The notes under the pieces: model-generated
What the model was told of the DNA's origin: nothing
The model's database searches: none
What the model saw: only the letters and a program-made list of their open reading frames with translations
NCBI GenBank assembly: GCA_032251455.1
Contig: JAVVEG010000004.1
Location: 62,001 to 126,000, forward strand
Reading direction: 5' to 3'
From: JAVVEG01 sp032251455
Lineage (GTDB): Bacteria > Pseudomonadota > Gammaproteobacteria > Pseudomonadales > Pseudohongiellaceae
DNA: 64,000 nucleotides
Shown: piece after piece, positions 61,753-64,000 of the stretch
Layout of the letters: the number at the start of each line of letters is the position of its first letter
Numbering within the stretch: the first letter of the stretch is position 1
Position numbers and translations under genes: made by a program

Positions 61753-62853
61753 GTGCGGGTGCTCGCCAGCAACAGCGGCAGTACCAGCCTGAAACTCTGC
61801 CTGTTTGAGCTGGACGATCAGCACTGGAAAGCACTGCATACTGGCACGATTGAACTGACAGATCAGGACGGCAGCGAGACCCTGCGGGAATTTCTTGACC
61901 CGATCGGCAAACCGGACGTCATCATTCATCGCGTGGTACATGCCGGGGCGGTAAGCGAAGCCCTTGCTGTCATCGATACTGCACTGATTGCAAAAATCCG
62001 CCACTGGTCTGTCCTGGCCCCTGGGCACAATCAGGCGGTACTGCAACAAATCGACTGGTGTCATCGTCTGCTGCCAACCAGCGAACAGTTTGCCGCCTTT
62101 GATTCCGGGCTTTATCACGAGCTGCCGCAAGTCGCCAGGATGTACGCACTCCCGGCCGCGCTTTCCCCCGCCTGGCCAATTCAGCGGTACGGCTTTCATG
62201 GCCTGGCTCACCGCAATCAATGGCGTCAGGTCAAACAATCATTACCACGCGAGCGGCATGCGGACCTGCGCCTGATCAGCCTGCAGTTGGGTGGTGGCTG
62301 TTCCTGGACTGCCTGGCGCGGCGCTCAGGTGCTTGATACCAGCATGGGTTTTACTCCCTTGGAAGGTCTGGTCATGGGTCGGCGCAGCGGCAGTATCGAC
62401 CCAGGTATCGTGTTGCATCTGCAGCAGCAGGAAAATCTGTCTGTCGACCAGGTGCATACGTTGATCAGTCAACAGGGTGGACTGATGGCCACAGGCAGCA
62501 GCGATGACATGCGGGTGCTGCTGGCCAGCGACAATGCGGCCAGCACAACCGCCCTGGCACATTACTGTTACCAGGTGCGCAAGGCCATCGGTGCGGCCAT
62601 GGCCGTGCTCGGCGGGGTGGATGCCATCAGCTTTGGTGGAGGAGTGGGCGAACACTCGGCGCAAATCCGTCAAGGCATTCTGGCCGGGCTCGAAAACTTC
62701 GGCATCCAGCTGGACAGTGACCTCAACAGCCAGGCCTCAGGTGCAGGCAGGCTGCATGCTGATACCAGCAAGACTGCACTCTACTTGACCCCGGTCAATG
62801 AAATGAATGAAATGATGCGGCAATATCAGGCTTTCCTTAATTCCTCGTCATGA
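61753..62853 (+). CDS. ackA: Divergent acetate kinase family protein
   Basis: This is a 366-residue ASKHA-fold kinase. SNSGSTSLKLCLF, HRVVHAG, RYGFHGLAH, DTSMGFTPLEGLVMGRRSGSIDP and FGGGVGEHS match acetate kinase motifs with several substitutions (APGHNQ for APLHNP, LAH for TSH). Its length is below the usual 400. It would make acetate and ATP from acetyl phosphate, the product of phosphoketolase, whose gene follows 12 bases later. GTG at 61753 is the only good start. Propionate or another acyl phosphate is possible. Confidence 0.88.
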   Translation: MRVLASNSGSTSLKLCLFELDDQHWKALHTGTIELTDQDGSETLREFLDPIGKPDVIIHRVVHAGAVSEALAVIDTALIAKIRHWSVLAPGHNQAVLQQIDWCHRLLPTSEQFAAFDSGLYHELPQVARMYALPAALSPAWPIQRYGFHGLAHRNQWRQVKQSLPRERHADLRLISLQLGGGCSWTAWRGAQVLDTSMGFTPLEGLVMGRRSGSIDPGIVLHLQQQENLSVDQVHTLISQQGGLMATGSSDDMRVLLASDNAASTTALAHYCYQVRKAIGAAMAVLGGVDAISFGGGVGEHSAQIRQGILAGLENFGIQLDSDLNSQASGAGRLHADTSKTALYLTPVNEMNEMMRQYQAFLNSSS

Positions 62854-62865
62854 GCGGAGACCAGC

Positions 62866-64000
62866 ATGGGTATCAGTTTTACCGAGTGGCAGGCCGGCTG
62901 CGGGCAGGTCCACCATCAACAGACAACAATCGAACGTATCCAGGTCTTGATCGAACACCTGCACGAGCGCGAACTATGTACCCCCGAGACTGCCCTCCAG
63001 TTGCTGGCCGCAGCGGATCGTCTATGCAATATGGGCATGTGGCTGACCGTGCACATGACCTATGCACGCCAGGTTCATCTCAATGGCCAGCCCTTGCAAC
63101 AGGATGATTTCAAGGCTAATCCCGAGGGGCATACCGGTGGTGCCCTGAACATGGTGCCGGCTTATGTCGGCTATTTGCTGGCCAATGCCCTGACCGGTAA
63201 AACCAGGGCCTGGCTGATGGGGCAAGGCCATTGTGTGGCCGCCATCGATGCCGTCAATGTGTTGATCCGCAATCTGGACCTGGCCCAGGATCAACGTTAT
63301 CCCTTCAGCGATGTTGGTCTGAGCCGCTTGTGCCAGGACTTCTACGGCTATGCAACGGACAGCCAGGGGCGCCCGGCCGCCCCCCTGGGCAGTCATGTCA
63401 GCCCCCACACGGCGGGTGGCATCAGCGAGGGTGGTTATCTCGGTTTTGCCGGCCTGCAATACGTCCACATGCCCTTGCCAGGACAGGAACTGGTGAGCTT
63501 TCTCAGCGACGGTGCCTTCGAGGAACAACGTGGCAGCGACTGGGCCGCACGCTGGTGGCGCGGCGAGGATAGCGGTCTGGTCCTGCCGATCATGATAGCC
63601 AATGGCCGCCGCATCGATCAAAGAACGACAATGGCGCAATCAGGCGGCGTGGAATGGTTCCGTCAACATCTCCAGCTGAATGGTTTTGATCCGGTGGATA
63701 TGGACGGCCGCGACCCGGCAGCCTTTGCCTGGGCCATCATTACCATGGCCGACCGCCTGCTGGAACAGCATCGTCTGATCGCCCTGCAGGAAAAATCCTA
63801 TCCGGTCTTGCTGCCCTATGCGATTGCAGAAACCGTCAAGGGTTATGGCTTCCCCGGAGCTGGCAGCAATGCCGCACACAATCTCCCGCTTGCCGGCAAT
63901 CCAGCCAATAATGAAAATGCCCGGCAGGAATTCAACCAGGGTTGCCGCGACCTGTATATAGCCACGCCAGAGCTTGAACAGGCCATTGCCACCCTGATGA
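62866..64000 (+). CDS. Divergent phosphoketolase-like enzyme, partial (runs off window)
   Basis: An open frame of 378 codons continues past the window end. It starts at ATG 62866, twelve bases after ackA, with a GCGGAGA ribosome-binding site. It resembles the N-terminal half of thiamine-diphosphate phosphoketolase: an EGHTGGALNMV His site, MGQGH, SHVSPHTAGGISEGG and a SNAAHNLPL segment. Several fixed motifs differ, notably SDGAFEEQ where phosphoketolases have GDGEAETG. Phosphoketolase cleaves xylulose- or fructose-phosphate to acetyl phosphate. Given the divergence, a related reaction on sugar phosphates is possible. Confidence 0.8.
   Translation, partial: MGISFTEWQAGCGQVHHQQTTIERIQVLIEHLHERELCTPETALQLLAAADRLCNMGMWLTVHMTYARQVHLNGQPLQQDDFKANPEGHTGGALNMVPAYVGYLLANALTGKTRAWLMGQGHCVAAIDAVNVLIRNLDLAQDQRYPFSDVGLSRLCQDFYGYATDSQGRPAAPLGSHVSPHTAGGISEGGYLGFAGLQYVHMPLPGQELVSFLSDGAFEEQRGSDWAARWWRGEDSGLVLPIMIANGRRIDQRTTMAQSGGVEWFRQHLQLNGFDPVDMDGRDPAAFAWAIITMADRLLEQHRLIALQEKSYPVLLPYAIAETVKGYGFPGAGSNAAHNLPLAGNPANNENARQEFNQGCRDLYIATPELEQAIATLM

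Overview
The window looks like a stretch of chromosome from a gammaproteobacterium, probably marine or aquatic. It carries a near-complete MSHA (mannose-sensitive haemagglutinin) type IV pilus operon, the gammaproteobacterial arrangements gpmI-envC-ctpA-yibQ, hisB-hisH-hisA-hisF and asmA/mutY-yggX, plus SecB, TesB and NhaA. Most of it is dense and fairly G+C-rich; one short stretch after a tRNA-Phe gene is visibly more A+T-rich. I see no insertion sequence, CRISPR array, rRNA or replication origin.

Layout. 0-6.8 kb: a two-component pair on the minus strand, then a coupled plus-strand run of CheY-CheC-type response regulator, PAS-GGEEF diguanylate cyclase and ABC-F ATPase, and a small Gln-rich periplasmic protein. 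6.8-12.7 kb: an HD-GYP protein, a fatty-acid-hydroxylase-family membrane enzyme, an ArsJ/GAPDH pair for arsenate detoxification and an HtrA/Deg protease. 12.7-37.5 kb: the MSHA locus on the minus strand, in the order mshI, a pilN-like gene, J, K, L, M, N, E, G, F, one MshB-like pilin, C, D, O, P and a giant 3403-codon MshQ. A small convergent gene sits between mshP and mshQ. 37.7-44.7 kb: trmL, secB, a rhodanese protein, gpmI, envC, ctpA and yibQ. 44.7-47.6 kb: his genes. 47.8-52.5 kb: asmA, mutY, yggX, nhaA.

52.6-54.7 kb is the accessory patch. tRNA-Phe is followed by three minus-strand genes joined by 4-base GTGA/ATGA overlaps: a HicA-like toxin, a HicB-like antitoxin with an unusual C-terminal extension of about 58 residues, and a SecB-like protein. 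I read this as a toxin-antitoxin-chaperone (TAC) module and consider it the most interesting system here. 54.7-58.8 kb: a three-subunit molybdenum hydroxylase with a Tat-type Fe-S subunit and a four-cysteine FAD subunit, resembling periplasmic aldehyde oxidase PaoABC, ended by a good terminator. 58.8-64 kb: an EamA transporter, an FlK-type thioesterase, tesB, a lipocalin-like protein, a divergent acetate kinase and a divergent phosphoketolase that runs off the window end.

How the parts may connect: the cyclase (GGEEF with an I-site) and the HD-GYP protein suggest c-di-GMP signalling, and the pilus ATPase MshE has the N-terminal domain type that binds c-di-GMP. Attachment through MSHA is therefore a plausible output; this link is inference. 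All family calls come from reading motifs in the translated sequence, not from database searches.
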